Shown: positions 21,842 to 34,892 of the stretch, in pieces
Layout: each line of letters opens with the position of its first letter
How positions within the stretch are numbered: position 1 is the first letter of the stretch
Assembly: GCA_916048095.2 (NCBI GenBank)
Contig: OU696573.1
Span: 3,661,535-3,725,534, forward strand
Direction: 5' to 3'
DNA from: Sacculina carcini
Lineage: Eukaryota; Arthropoda; Thecostraca; Sacculinidae
DNA: 64,000 nt
The notes under the pieces: generated by a model
Told to the model about the DNA's origin: nothing
Database searches by the model: none
The model's input: the letters and a program-made list of their open reading frames with translations, nothing else
Made by a program: the position numbers and the translations under genes

Positions 21842-22398
21842 CAGTGGTTCTCAACCTTTTTCAGTTTACGCATCTTTTTCAGATAAGCAGTCATTGATCG
21901 CACCTAGTGGATGCTTGATAGCTATATGAAAAGTATACAAATACAAACGACGCAATAACAAAACTTTTTTTATTCAATAGACATCTTTTTATATTCAATA
22001 CTCATCTTCAATATACATGTGTCTCCAGAGCCGTTGCGAGGACTTATAAGCCCCCCCCCCTCCGAAGGCAACACTTGGGGCCTCATTATAAATAAACCAT
22101 CAAATAATGAATATATTTATTATACATAATCACATAATACAAGCTCAGGTGAAAAAATTTGAGCAAAAAGGTAAAGGCTATACATAATATGATAAATTTA
22201 ATGTCATACGTGAAGCAACGGGGCCCCTCAATACTCGCCCCCCGGCCGGGGGGTACGGGGGGCGGTGGGTACGGCTCTTTGTGTCTCTTCACATACTGTT
22301 TAAGAGGATTAAACAGAAAAAATTCCAGGATAAAATATAAGACATAGGCAAAACACACCTTAGGAACTAGGCTGGCACCCCAGTTTATAACCCCTCTG
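21842..22398 (+). mobile_element. hAT-type MITE, family D, interrupted by a nested hAT MITE
   Basis: Starts CAGTGGTTCTCAACCTTTTT and ends AACCCCTCTG, flanks CTCAAAAC / CTCTAAAC (7 of 8). The left part (ATACAAATACAAACGACG) and right part (AGGATTAAACAGAAAA, GGAACTAGGCTGGCACCCC) align to the uninterrupted copy at 52872-53179. The insert at 22026-22279 is a family C element. Confidence 0.82.
22026..22279 (-). mobile_element. hAT-type MITE, family C, nested in family D
   Basis: Starts CAGAGCCGTTGCGAGGACTT and ends with the complement of that family's other end (GTACGGCTCTT), perfect duplication TGTGTCTC at 22018-22025 and 22280-22287. The interior matches 35292-35543 and 57117-57375 in opposite orientation. 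Confidence 0.88.
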
Positions 22399-23032
22399 CT
22401 CTAAACGAGTCTTAACGGATCGAGTCTTGCTCATGGTGTGTTTACACATCTTCACACTGTATTCAAAGACAGTCATGATTGCGGTTGGGCTCGAAGCACG
22501 ACGAATTATCCGAAGGGTCAGTGTGGAAAACGTCCTAAAAAAACGACCATTCTTTTGCGCTCATTAAACTAATATGCACTCACACACACGCATAAATACA
22601 CGTACATACACTCATACCCACACATGCATACAGATTCACACAGCGCTAATACACAACTATTGACCTCTCCAATAACCGACTCACCTTCTTTCGTGCGTTC
22701 TGCCGAGATTTGTAGGCTAGATGCTAGGTTCAATTGGCAGTGTGAATAGCATTGTTCGCCGAAAGCGGCCGAGTTGGACGGCGTCACGGTCATCCAAACC
22801 TCTGTGCTGGTAACATGTGGGCAGACGTCATTGTTGTCTGTGCCTTCCAAACAATAGCCACCGTGTTCTATTGCGTGGGCTGCAGGCAGCACCCGCCTTG
22901 AATCGAGGTACCCATGGGCGTAGATTCTGGAATAGTTTCTGGTAGATGTTCTCTGAGATTTCCGTTGGGAGCATTACAATGCAATTCTGCCATCGAAAAT
23001 ACTGTTGAATTTTCGTGCAATACATTTTTAAA

Positions 23033-23182
23033 CAGAGCCGTTGGAAGATCTTATGAGGTCTCCAGAAGATAATAATTGGAGCCCCCATTATAAATATAGC
23101 ACCATTATAATAGATGTCCAACTTTGAGAAATTGCAGTTACGAGCAGCCCCTCGGTTTCCTGGGGACTCACTTACTGCTCTG
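23033..23182 (+). mobile_element. Short hAT-type MITE
   Basis: CAGAGCCGTTGG start and ACTGCTCTG end, flanks TTTTTAAA / TTTTTGAA (7 of 8). The interior (CACCATTATAATAGA, GCAGCCCCT) is shared with 62505-62648. Confidence 0.7.
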
Positions 23183-24469
23183 TTTTTGAAAGACCATAAA
23201 AGAGAGTGTATGCTGATACACGCTATGGCTGATTGCAAAATATTGTCAAATTGACCGAAAATGTTTGAGAGCCACTGCATTTGGCCACCTGAGCCAACTT
23301 TGTGTAGTATGGTCTTAATACGCCCTAGCCCGGACACAAATCTATACTCAAGGTAAGACCAACTATGAGGCACCCCTTGCCACAACTTCTCACATCGTTT
23401 TCTTCCTTACTGCCTGAACTTCTACACTTTTTGTAGTTTAAATTAAACGCGTAATAATGACACTTTAAGGATATCCAGAATCCATATTTTGTATTGTAAG
23501 TTTGTCTCGATGTTGTAAGATGGGAGGCGTTGTACGATGCCATACACCGTCTGTGCCTGGTTCTAGAACCAGTTGCGAGTTCCGGACTCGGCCGTACTCT
23601 GTATCGGAACTGTCGGAACCGGTTCCGGAACCTGTTCCTGCTCGGCCGTAATTTGTACATCGTCTTTATTGTCTGGATTTATGAAGGCTTAGAAGGCAGG
23701 TCAACTCAAACTAGCCCATATACCTCTATCAAAGCGAGCAGATGCCATTGTCGAAAATCGGCCTGCCCTGAATGGAACAGGCGAAACTGTACAAATCTTC
23801 ATCTTACCGACAGAATTAGGAAGAATGGTTCGATTTTAATATCCCAGTCTATACGAGTGTGTGTGTGTATGTTAGCATGTGTGTACGTGTAAATCCGGTT
23901 TCAATTTTGATGCAGAAAAATCATTGCTTTTGGCGGTTATTGACTGCACGCAACTGCGCATTTGTGCGAGTAAATAAGTCGCGAGACGGGAGCGGTACTT
24001 TAGAGCTGAGTCGTGCAATCCGAAATGGTCCAATGTCACGCTCTGCGATTCCGTTCGAAATCAATTACGGACAAGCACGCACGCGCACATGCCAACTGAG
24101 AAACATCCACACACACACACACATGGTGCTTTTACGATTCACAGAAAGGATGTGGAAAGACTAGAGAAGGAAGATTGGTGGTCCACTCAGAATGACGTAG
24201 AGTGGTACCTCTCACACGGACCGAAAAATGCTAATCGCCGTGAGATGAGGTTTTTTTTAACGGCGTGCACGTTTTCGGAACACACACGGAGCTGGCGAAG
24301 TACGACAGACCTACACGGGAAATGTACAATACAATGAGATGTAAAATCAGACTTTACTCATTTGCTCTTGAAATTATCAACCAACCACACCGACATCCAA
24401 AAAGAATTATTTTTGTGGCGGGCTTTTAATGTCACATGATGAAATGAGGCATGAAACCTGTGCACAAAC

Positions 24470-24548
24470 GGACACACACACACGCACACACGGACACACA
24501 CACTCACTCACACACACAGAACACACACAATGACAGACAGAACACACA
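24470..24548 (+). repeat. CA microsatellite (interrupted)
   Basis: CACACA units with GGA and CTCACT breaks. Confidence 0.75.
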
Positions 24549-25357
24549 CAAGGATACAGTATGAGTTTTTCAATTTAATTTGTAAATTAATGTATGCTGA
24601 ACACCGACTGAACTTCTTAATTTATGGAAGGAGTGTCTCTGGACACTTGTCGTATGTGTGTGTATGTGTGTGTGCATGTTCGTGTGTTTTGGGAGTATAT
24701 ATACCCCATGACTGTCAATGGGTGTTCATTTTGACTGGTTCTTTCACGGGTTAAGGATCGATGTGCCTGCATCGGAATCCTATTGATTCCAGCAGTCAGG
24801 GATGTGGGATTGATCTTCAGGCCTAGTTGATATCGACCGGTTGTGTGTGTCTGTGTTCTGGAACAGGTCAAGTGTGGTGATCGTTTGATTTTCAAAACTT
24901 GGCGTCAATAACTGAATTTTCAAAACCTTGGCGTGGCTGCTTTCACTCGGCAGCAACTGTTTGGGTAAGTTTGACATTATCCTGCCACACACACACACAC
25001 AAACGTGATTAATTCTACATATGTCCCGTGTGCCAACGTTTTGGCTAGCTGGTTTGTTTCAAGTTATTCTCTATCACTCTAACTAATCGTTTGACTCTTG
25101 GTCATGATACTTTGAGCTTAATTGAAAACAGTTGGTGTTATATACCACATTGAATGGTGTTATATACCACATCGTGTGTAGTATTTCTAGTTGTTACGGC
25201 ATCCCATGCGTGCTACTACACTATGGCGACGACTTTTTTGGTCCAACATATTTGTGCCTTTCCATTACGCAAACTATAATTAGTGATTGTTGTGGTTAGG
25301 ACTGGCACGATGAATTCACACGTGGAATGGTGCTTTTATGAACTTTGTACTCTAGAG

Positions 25358-25642
25358 TAATGTTTCTCAATCTTTTTCTTGTTATTGCCTCCTTCAACAC
25401 ACTGCGAGTCCTTGTGGCCTTCCAAAATCAGTTCTTGGCCCCTCTAGAAGTCCTTGTGGCCCCATATGCACATGCATGGTCGCGACGTAACTTCTCCAGA
25501 GGATTAAATTGTTTCAACATACATTTTTTCTTAGTCCGTGAGAAAACATGGTAGCCCTCATTTTTTAAATTTGGTCCTATGGCCTTTCAAAAGAATCTCA
25601 TCGCCCCCAAGTGGGTCATATGGCCCACTTTTAGAAACACTG
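25358..25642 (+). mobile_element. hAT-type MITE, family E copy
   Basis: Starts TAATGTTTCTCAATCTTT, ends TTTTAGAAACACTG, flanks CTCTAGAG / CCCCAGAG (6 of 8). Shares TCCTTGTGGCCCC and GGGTCATATGGCCCA with 32189-32425. Confidence 0.7.
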
Positions 25643-26130
25643 CCCCAGAGGACCCTTATGGCGTACATTAGCATATAAATCCGGTTTGAGGCAGGATAAA
25701 AGTAGTGAAGATGTCACTTCATGCATACCAGGAGAACGTTTTATGAGTAAATCACAATGTAAATTGATTTTCTCCTCGTCATGTTTAAGACATCCAACTG
25801 CTTTTAACTTGTCTTCTTTTTGTTAGGGCTTAACTGTCTGAATGCTAACCAATCCAAATTCAGTACGTTTTAGTAGAAAATTTTCCCATACATGTTTGAC
25901 TGAACTCAAAGTGTCCCATAGATGCTTGACCTTCCTCAGGATTGATTGGACTGGCTTGACATTTTCGGAAGGTCTGAAGATAATTTCCTCAATGAGAAAG
26001 ATACTCATATCTATGGACCACATCATCTGCGGTTTTTGCAGGAAGTCTTGCACTGCTTGAATTGACTTAGTCTGTTCACAAGCGCAATGTGGAGTTGTTC
26101 CAGTTAAGCCGTTCTATTTGAAGTCACCTC

Positions 26131-26321
26131 CAGGCACCAGGATTTCTCCGGCGAGGGGACTGAATGGAGGATTAAGGAAAAAGATGCGGTAGCATGGCTA
26201 AAGATGAGGAGCTACACTCGAAGTGTTCACGGCCAGGTTTGTTGGGGGGTTCGGGGGGATTTGACGCATTTGAGAAAGAGGACCTTCAGCTCCTCCAAGT
26301 TTGCCCTTGGCGCCGCCACTG
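26131..26321 (+). mobile_element. hAT-type MITE, family A copy with eroded left end
   Basis: The right end CTTGGCGCCGCCACTG is intact; the left end is reduced to CAGGCACCAGGATTTCTCC. The interior has GAGCTACACTCGAAGTGTTC, diagnostic of the family. Confidence 0.7.
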
Positions 26322-26730
26322 CCTCAAGATCATCGTGTTCCACCCGGTTTTTTCGTGATGGTTAATCCCGTAGTGCTGTTACTTGTTGCACAATTTTCAT
26401 TTAAGATTGCAGCTCAGGCACGAACGGTAGCTCTACTTGTTTGCCGTGCTCCTTCCAAATTCCTTATCGTTTCCACTCTTCACGGCTCTCTCTCTTTCGC
26501 TGAGCACGTCTGCGCTTTCAGTTTTTGTTCTGGTCATGTGGCGTGGCTTATCTACAAAGGAAGTGCGCCGTTACTATTCCAATGGTCATGTGGTTGTACA
26601 GCTGTGTACGTATAGTACCTGCAACTACAGTGTTTGCATGTATATACATATATATGCGTGTGATATGCGCGTATATATTTCACTGTATCTGTTCTGTGCC
26701 TATGGTAGCAGGATGTCTGTTGGCGTGTCG

Positions 26731-26773
<43 letters not shown>

Positions 26774-26945
26774 TGCATGTGCTTGTGTGTTTTTGTCTCC
26801 CGATTTTCTGATGTCTCTCTGCTTCCGGTGTTGTTTCGACGGCAATGAACTACAATAACTGTCAAGGAGACACACCCACACACACACACACATACACATA
26901 CATACACACATACACACACACATACACACACGCATTCACACATGC
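26731..26945. repeat. GT and CA microsatellite pair
   Basis: Uninterrupted (GT)n of about 20 units at 26731-26770 and CA-rich tract at 26872-26942, about 100 bp apart in opposite orientation, so single strands could fold back. Confidence 0.85.
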
Positions 26946-26979
26946 GTTCATACGCACTCTCATGCACATATATGACATA

Positions 26980-27830
26980 TGCATATATATGACTAAGAAC
27001 GCATGAACGAATACGCTTGCATATGGGACGGAAAACATCTATTAGGCAATGGAAGAATTTTTAGTTTTTCACTATGTTTATTTTCCTGTGTAGTGGCCTG
27101 TATTGAGTGGCGAGTAAGCACAATTTTACAATAAACTTTTATTCTAATTTAACCTTTCTCCATATTTTTCTATGTATTATTATAAACTGTCTAATTGTGT
27201 TTACAATAAGCTATTATTGATTTAAAAATAGTTCCCACTTTGCATATGAATAGTTGTCCGCAACATGTGGGGAATTTCCCACTGATGAAGAATGGAGGGA
27301 TTGAAAAGTGGGTAATTATAGGTCGAACAGAAGTATATTGTATGTTTTTATCAATCCAAAATCGTTAAATTTCGTTCCTAGTGACATCGTGACATTTCAT
27401 TGATCAAGTAAATTTATTGCATTTTTCAGCACTGTCGTGCAAAATGGCCTAGGACTATTTTTTGTATGAAATGACATTAAACACCTTGGATAATCTCAAA
27501 GGTCGCTTTAGTTTTGTTTAGTTGAGTTGGATGTACATCTTCGGTGTTGACTTGCAAACTCTTTCTTTCCACTTCTTCCAGACTAACCAATCGACGTATT
27601 AGCTTGGCTGTTTGATCAGCATTCACGTGTAAATTAGGGTGCTTTATCTCAACAGCCGATTAATCAGCTGTTAACAAATCTGAGCGTTGCTGCGTCGTTG
27701 CTTTAGCGTTGAAACATGCCTATGCCGGGCGTTTAGCGTAGTTTCGTAGTGCCTTCCGCACACCGTTACTCACTCGCTCTGCGTGACTGCCTCTGTTCAT
27801 ACACGAAAAAGTCAACATACACGCACACAA
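26980..27830. other. Non-coding stretch with no recognised feature
   Basis: AT-rich to 27500, then mixed composition; no supportable gene. Confidence 0.4.
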
Positions 27831-27834
27831 ACGC

Positions 27835-28016
27835 TCATACTCATAGGCGTGTGTGTATGTGCGTGTGTGTGTGTGTTGACACGCACACTGTGTTCCGGTG
27901 GACAGTGCAGAAAAACAGTATGTGTGTGTTTGTGTGTGTTTGTGTTTGTGTGTACGTGCGTGTGTGTGTGTTTGTGTGTTTGTCGTGACCGCATTATATC
28001 TGAGCATAGGCACTAG

Positions 28017-28101
<85 letters not shown>

Positions 28102-28185
28102 ACACACACAGTCAGTCACATACTATGGGACGTGCACTCTTGGAAAAAGTGCACAAACATGCACACACACACACACAGACAAACA
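27835..28185. repeat. GT tract followed by long pure CA tract
   Basis: GT-rich 27848-27985, then about 75 bp of uninterrupted CA at 28020-28094 continuing with a few breaks to 28110 and again at 28160-28190. Confidence 0.9.
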
Positions 28186-28639
28186 TTCACACGTATCTAC
28201 TCAATGTGACTTCAAATGTTGTGGGATGATTTTCTTGATTTGTCAAGAGATGTTTTTGAAAATGACATATGTTTAGTGCAGTGGTGCTCAGCAAGGTTAT
28301 ATCGCGAATTATGAGTGATCTTGGTGGGCTGTTGCAAATTATATATCTCTAAATAATTCTAGAAATATATGATTAGACTATTTTCGTTTTAATTCTGGCA
28401 GGATGGAATCTGGGTTGAACACTGGGGAAGCCAAATGATGGAATTTGCATGTAGATAGTTAATTAAGCCATTACCTAACATAATTATATTGAGTACAACT
28501 ACTTTGACATTTTAAAGCTTGTATATCAATTAATTTATATCATTTTTTGAAAATATTGTGTTAGTGTCAATGAAATGATTCCCATAGATATAGCTTAATG
28601 ATTAAATATGTGTTAATATAGGGAAAAAATTACAGTATA

Positions 28640-29388
28640 TGATCATTTTAAGTGATGTCATACGAGATCACCTGGGAAGTAATGGGTTAAGGGGAAATAG
28701 AAAGAGAAAGAGGCAGAAAGAGGTGATAGAAGAGGTTTCATCAGGAGAGCAGGAGGTAAAAAGGTTACCATTCCTTCTAGTGAAGTTACTAAGGCCTTGA
28801 AAATTTGGGAGGAATATTGAGATTTCATTGAAAAACATCACCCTAATAAATAAGTGTCTGGCCGAGCAGTTAACTTGCTTAATGATAATGCAATATCACA
28901 TTTTAGAGACATGCTAAAACGCAGGGAAAAGCAAGCATCGTTAGACTACCCAAAAGCTAAAATAATAAAGCTAAAGCTACCCAAAAGGCAGAAAAGTGAT
29001 TCTGAACCACAACCTGGTGGTCCCAGTGTAGTGAAATTCAAAAATATAAGGAGAGTTGAGAGTTCCTCTGATTCAGAGCACTCTCTCCCTCTCCCCAGAG
29101 TAACCCCACTCCTCCTCCCCACCTCCACATCAAGCCCACGAAGTCTTCAATGTATCAACATTAAGATGACAAAATGTAGATACAGTTACATTGTTTGTGT
29201 AATTAATAATCTAGGCGTTTTTTCAATACGCTTATACGATTTACGTTTTTACAATTTTTTAGGGCCTGGAACGAATTAAATGGAACTCCATTAATTTAAA
29301 AAGGAAAATGCGTTTTAGAATACGAGTAAATTAAGAGCGAGCTCGTTCTTGGAACGAATTAAACTCGTATTCCAAGGTACCACTGTAT
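28640..29388 (+). pseudogene. 3' part of a pogo/Tigger-like DNA transposon
   Basis: The frame near 28770-28930 reads SSEVTKALKIWEEY, then IEKHHPNK (stop) VSGRAVNLLNDNAISHFRDM, then LKRREKQASLDY. This resembles the C-terminal tail of pogo/Tigger (DDE_1, jerky-type) transposases. The tail ends at about 29155. The right terminus, TTCCAAGGTACCACTGTA near 29372-29388, is the complement of the Tigger-type end CAGTGGTACCTTGG. Stops at the ends of two helices and loss of the catalytic domain make it non-functional. Confidence 0.65.
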
Positions 29389-29399
29389 ATGAAATTTGT

Positions 29400-30235
29400 G
29401 TTTTCAGCAGGTCGAATTTCCTCTCTAGATCATTAGTGTGGGCGATACGAAACGACAATTTTCCTCGTGAGATTGACTCAGTTAATGCTGAGTGAACAAG
29501 GGCGGATCCAGAACATTTACTGGATGGTGCTAAGGGGGAAGAAGTAACTAACAAGCGCCTTAACAAGATATTACAACATTTTCGGGCAGAATTTCTTTGG
29601 AAAATTCAATTGTATGGCACACTGGTTGGCTGCAGTCTAAAGTCGTAAGGAGCAAGCTGGAACAGAATACCCGTGTATAATTTTATTTTGATAATCATGT
29701 CATTATATTAATATCAATACATATGGGATAATAATTAATAAATTTATTATTGTATTGCCTTACTGGTTATTTTATCATTCATATAATTAAATAATATGAA
29801 TAAGAGATATTAATAACGTAATATTTTCGATCCGTTCATGTCAGGGCTACCATTTTTTCAGTGGTATCCAACCGTACATTATTTATTGCATGTAATGTGC
29901 TTGCACACATTCACACATCAATGCTTTCACACATGCACAGAATAGCCAATTAATTGGAGTGTAATAAATGCTAATCAATGAATGAATGATTGCGTCCGTC
30001 AGAATCGTACGCTTCTTGATCTACAACGAATAATTAGATCGAATGAAATTTCTGTATATTTTTCAGTACACTTTTCAAAAACTTTCGGGAATTCTCAATT
30101 CCTACCATTCTTTACTCTAACAGACACCTCTGTCACTTAACTGTCACCTCCTCTTGAACAGCTTACAGGTGAGCTGCCCATGAATTTCTGATAAATTTGA
30201 TCATTCACACACAGGTGTATGCCCCAGCCCAACGT
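29400..30235. other. AT-rich non-coding stretch
   Basis: A GGGCGGATCCAGAACATTTA segment at about 29500 resembles family F hAT ends but lacks a partner. Nothing else recognised. Confidence 0.35.
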
Positions 30236-30240
30236 AAGTT

Positions 30241-30241
<1 letters not shown>

Positions 30242-30293
<52 letters not shown>

Positions 30294-30382
30294 GTGTGTT
30301 TGAATTTATGAGTCGGCGTGTAATATGGGCGACACCCGGCTAACATGTCACTCCTCCCTGGCATGTGTGTTTGTCCTGTATC

Positions 30383-30455
<73 letters not shown>

Positions 30456-30640
30456 TGTGTGTGTGTGTGCTTGTGTGTGTGTGTGTGTGTGTGTGTGCTT
30501 GTGTGTGTGTGTGTGTGTGTTCAACATGTGTTCACAACTGGCTTTACGTGCGTCCCTACGCTTATATGTCTGATTGTGCGCGTGAGTGTGTGTGTGTGTG
30601 TTTGTGTGTGTGTGTGGGCCCCACTGCATGCATCTATGTG
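30242..30640 (+). repeat. GT microsatellite cluster
   Basis: (GT)n at 30242-30281, a long (GT)n at 30385-30520 interrupted by AT and CT, and a shorter run at 30588-30618. All long frames here are poly-(Cys-Val) or poly-(Thr-His) artefacts. Confidence 0.9.
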
Positions 30641-30799
30641 TGCCATTGTGCATACTCACACCAGGTTCCTCTTTTGAGCTTGTGTTTAATTGCTCTTCTC
30701 GTTTTCCTCCTTTGTGTCAGCGTAATTACGATTGTCTGGGTGTGTGTGTGTGTGTTTGTTTGTGTGTGTGTGTGCGTCGGTTCTGAGCATTGTTTTTTC

Positions 30800-32188
30800 G
30801 CATTAATCCCAATAACTGTTAATTTGTGTGTCAATCTTGCGATGCAACAACTTCAATCGTATCGTTTATAACGGTGTTTTCGAAATCAACGGCGGGTATG
30901 CAGTCAAGTAGTATTGAGTTATGCGTATTTCTACATGTTTCTACAAGTATGCTGAGATTTTTTCCACACCTCGCTTTGAGACTAGATCAGATCAGAGGAG
31001 GGAGTATGGTCTTTGCAACGACACATTAACACCTCCAGTATTATCTCCTACCGGAATTACTCAAAGGTATTAGCGGATGGAACCAAGTCAGCTTCGAGCC
31101 ACAGCCATCTTCTTCCAAATTGCAGCGTCCGGAGCATCGTGCTATTTGATTGCGTAACCACGAGTGCGACCAACTCTCTCTGGTAACTTCTGCAGCAACC
31201 ACAATGAGCTTGTTGCATTCAGAGCACGCGTTTGCTGGCTCGCCGACCATTTATCTGTCTGATTGACTGGCATCCATCGCAGAGCACTCTGCACCCGCCA
31301 TTCTGTTCGGTGTTGTTAGCGTGCAGGTTCACATGACATCATTGAGAATGTCGAGTTAATACAGAATGCTACCTTGTCAGAAGAAGTAGTAGTGACTTTT
31401 GATTCTACAAACTGGTTCGTGATCCAGTTTGTAGTATTAACTAGATGTAGTATTAACATGATCCATCTGTAGAATTAACTAGATGTGGCTGCATCCTAAT
31501 TTAACTAGATTATTTTTATTTTTCCGAGTCGTTCATATAGAGACGTTCCTTAAAAGACTGTATCATTGACTGCATATATACAATGGGTAAATACCGGTTA
31601 GTGATATCAATATGTCATACACGCAGTTCAGGAATTGATTGGACAAAATGCTGAAATGGTCTGCTTCAAGTGAATACTCGTCCCTAGAATATATATAGAT
31701 ATATCTCCCACATTGAAACTGACCGACCGATATTTCCTGTGTAATACTCTTAAATGATCCTAATAACTTAAAAACGTATTCTCAAGAATGTGCAGGGGCA
31801 AGAGGTTTCTAAGAGACAACAAATCACACCAAGCCAAGTGTGTGCTACGACCTGGGCTGTATAAATGCTCTCAAAGCGTGATACTCCTCCAGATGAACAT
31901 ATAGCTACAGCTTCGTGATATGTTGAGTCTTAGCGCAGCAATAATGAGTCTTAGCGCTTGCACGGTTGTGCTTATTCTGGCATCATATCCAGCGATAGAT
32001 CATATCCAAAAGTTATGTTACCATTATTACGATGTGATACTGTTCAATATTATCAGAAAATTATCGTTTACTAATGAAATTTGTTCATGTTGATTTCGTT
32101 GTTTGCAATGGTTTTCATCATTGTCATTCATTGCTTACACCTTAATTCGTCTCTGTGCATTTTCATTGTGTTTGCCTGTTGTGTAGAT
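30800..32188. other. Non-coding stretch with no recognised feature
   Basis: Short imperfect tandem near 31430-31510 (TTAACTAGATGTAG-like units). No gene supported. Confidence 0.4.
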
Positions 32189-32425
32189 CAGTGTTTCTCA
32201 AACTTTCTCTTGCCATGACTCCCTTCAACATAATGTATGTTCTTGTGGCCCCCAAAAACAGTTCTTGGCTCCCCTAGAAATCCTTGTGGCCCCCTATATA
32301 CATATATCTTTCGTGGGTAGTGAGAAAATATGGTGGCCCTTCATTTATTAAATTCGCTCCTATGGCCCCCCAAAGGAATCCCATGTCCCCCAAGGGGGTC
32401 ATATGGCCCAAGTTGAGAAAGACTG
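32189..32425 (+). mobile_element. hAT-type MITE, family E copy
   Basis: Starts CAGTGTTTCTCAAACTTT, ends AAGTTGAGAAAGACTG (good inverted ends), flanks GTGTAGAT / ATGTAGAT (7 of 8). Non-coding. Confidence 0.82.
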
Positions 32426-32659
32426 ATGTAGATGATCGACATTGTTTGTGCAAGTAATGCAATGGTGCGCCACAGTCTATGTTGGTGTACACGTGTGAAG
32501 TTCGTGTGTTTTGCGATTAGTCTTGCGTGTGGATGATTTTGCCGAGGCTCCGGACTGGCCTTGGAGCCAGAAGCGACCAAAGATTGCCCATTCTCTTTCC
32601 ATCGCCCTCTCTCGCACATATATTCACACAGACTCACATGCAAGCACGCGAACGCATTT

Positions 32660-32752
32660 CACGCGCACACGCACACACACACGCACTCACGCACACCCAC
32701 GCAAAACCACGCACGCACACACGCACACGCACACACACACACGCACTTAGAC
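32660..32752 (+). repeat. CA/CG-rich microsatellite
   Basis: ACGCACACAC-type units just upstream of the first visible GAS2-like exon. Confidence 0.75.
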
Positions 32753-33129
32753 ACCGCATTCACTTTGTGGCTTCGGTTTACGTGCCCTCATCTTCCTAAA
32801 TTGGGCACAATTGGGTTCAATGAAAATGACCCACTTTTACTCATTAACATCTTCCTTCTTAAAGCAGCGTATTCACAAAGGATCGCGATGTACACATAAT
32901 GTAAATGAAGTTATATCTGACTTTATAAGTTAGTATGCCTCCAGTTGGTCCCTAATGTACATACCGATGAAACTGTATGATTCAGACTGAGAATCTAATG
33001 TGATGCAGCGTACATCAAAACGCCCCATAGCACACTTGGCTTTTGGCTTTTATACTTACTCCCGTTCGTTTTTCTGGGATTGATGTTTCAGATCTAGGAT
33101 ATACCGAACCTGTGTTTTTGTCTGTTCAG

Positions 33130-33429
33130 TAGCAATACTGGCGAGACGAGGATTGGAAGGTGGTGGTGTGGTGAAATCGGCGATCACATCGAAATCAGGG
33201 ATGCCGGGCGACGTGAAACCATCGGTGAACGGCTTTTGCTCGCCCAGTCGTCTCCAGCACATGCCGCCCACCTTGCACACGTCCTCAGCTCCTATGGTTT
33301 CGACCTTGCGACAACCCGAGACAGAAGCCGAGTATGCGCGCTATCTACAACAGAAAATCGCCGAAATCCAGCAGCGCAATCTGGTGCCCCTGAAAGAAGA
33401 TGTGGCCGACTGGTTGAACTCTACTCTCG
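33130..33429 (+). CDS. pigs: GAS2-like gene, first visible coding exon (N-terminal segment and start of CH region)
   Basis: The frame is open from a good 3' splice site (pyrimidine-rich tract then CAG at 33127-33129) to a strong donor, GTAAGT, at 33430. It encodes a Pro/Ser-rich start, a charged helix (EAEYARYLQQKIAEIQ), then LVPLKEDVADWLNSTL, matching the segment that leads into the CH domain in GAS2 proteins (compare the MKEDL.WL motif of the family). If spliced at 33129 it starts two bases into a codon and needs an upstream exon. Alternatively translation could start at the in-frame ATG at 33201. The exon ends after one base of a Gly codon (phase 1), completed by the exon at 42227. Confidence 0.78.
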
Positions 33430-34220
33430 GTAAGTTTCAGTCAAAATGTATAGTGTTTTGCGGTCTAACCTCTTAGTGATCCAGACTTCTTAGTGTCTGG
33501 CGTTGGTTCCTTTTTGCGATATCCCCAATTGGTCAATTGGATCTACCCAATTGGTTCGCTAACGATCTCAAAGAAGGACGTTTTAACTGATTGTACAGGT
33601 TCAATGTATGTGCGTGTATAAGCTAGTGTCGGATTATTTGCATAATGATTCCTGTCCTATGCTTCTAATTTTCCCTGTAACACATTCCTATCCTTTTCAC
33701 TATATCATTATGGCATTCAGAGGGAAGAATACTTGCAGACTTTCATTATTTATGATTGTAGATGGATCGCTATTGGCGTATTCAATACCTGTCAGAAGGA
33801 TGTGAATACTTGATATAAGAGTACCGTCCGGAAATCAATGTAATATACCAGGCCATCTGTGTATCTCTTCTCCAGAAATTCGCGTTATAAGTTGAATTAG
33901 CTGCAGTATACTGTTCGTTCTCTGCACTCAATTTAATGCACGTTTCAAGTCAGAAAATCCATTGGAGAACGAAGGGCTTCACTGATTAAATGCATTCTCT
34001 CAACTAATACCATAGGCCTTGTGCTGTTGGCTTTCATATCTGTTCATGCCATTTGTAGTCTCTGTTTCTTTTTGCACTTTCCACAAATTTTTGCGCAAGT
34101 ACTGATTAACTGGATAGGTAGTATTTGACGTTCTATGCATTGATGCCCTATTCAGTGAGCATCATCGCCCACACTTGCAGTTTACGATCACTTGTCGACT
34201 GTTCGATCCTTTCTCTACAT

Positions 34221-34374
34221 CAGTGGCTCGTAACCTGCGGGGGTTCCCGTCGTTGTTGGGGCGCATAGGGGTTACCAGGTGTGGATTAAAAGGTCGGATA
34301 TAACGACAAATGTGCATTCCTCAGCACGAGTGATCAGAAGTGGGGAATCAGAGAAGAAAGGTCACGGACCACTG
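34221..34374 (+). mobile_element. Short hAT-like MITE in intron 1
   Basis: CAGTGGCTCGTAACCTG start and GGTCACGGACCACTG end are partial inverted repeats. Target duplication is not clear. Confidence 0.5.
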
Positions 34375-34892
34375 GTCTAGACTTTCAGCGCGTCCGTCTC
34401 AACACCACTTTATATGACAAGACTCTGATGGTGATAACGAGCGAACTTTCACGTGCAATTAACTTCAACGTCTGCGAAAGAGTTTCATGCCAGCACATAT
34501 GCACGTGTGCATGTATGTCGGCAGGTGTGCATTTGTGTGCTTGTGTATGTTTGTGTGTGTGTGTGCGTGTGCGTGTGTGTGTACGTATCGCTGTTGATGG
34601 CTGATATCTGTTGAAATGTCATAATGATATGTCGAGTAACGGTCACTGTCAGTCGACAATCCGCTGACTAACTCGCTTTCTTCATTTCACCTGTACAATG
34701 TTTAACCTTCCAGGTAACTCCTCAGGAGAAGATGATGATAAGGATGATGATGACGAGGAGATGAAATGTTGATGAGCAGTGTAAGATAAGATGAGGAGTG
34801 ATGAAAGCGAAACGCGGTACTTGCAATCAAACTTTCAAATATATGAACGGACACATCTGGCATGACCACTGGCTTCTGAATAAAGTATAATG

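Noticed and set aside
31310..31520. Possible structured tandem near 31.4 kb
   Set aside because: Only two or three imperfect short units; not enough to call a functional repeat.
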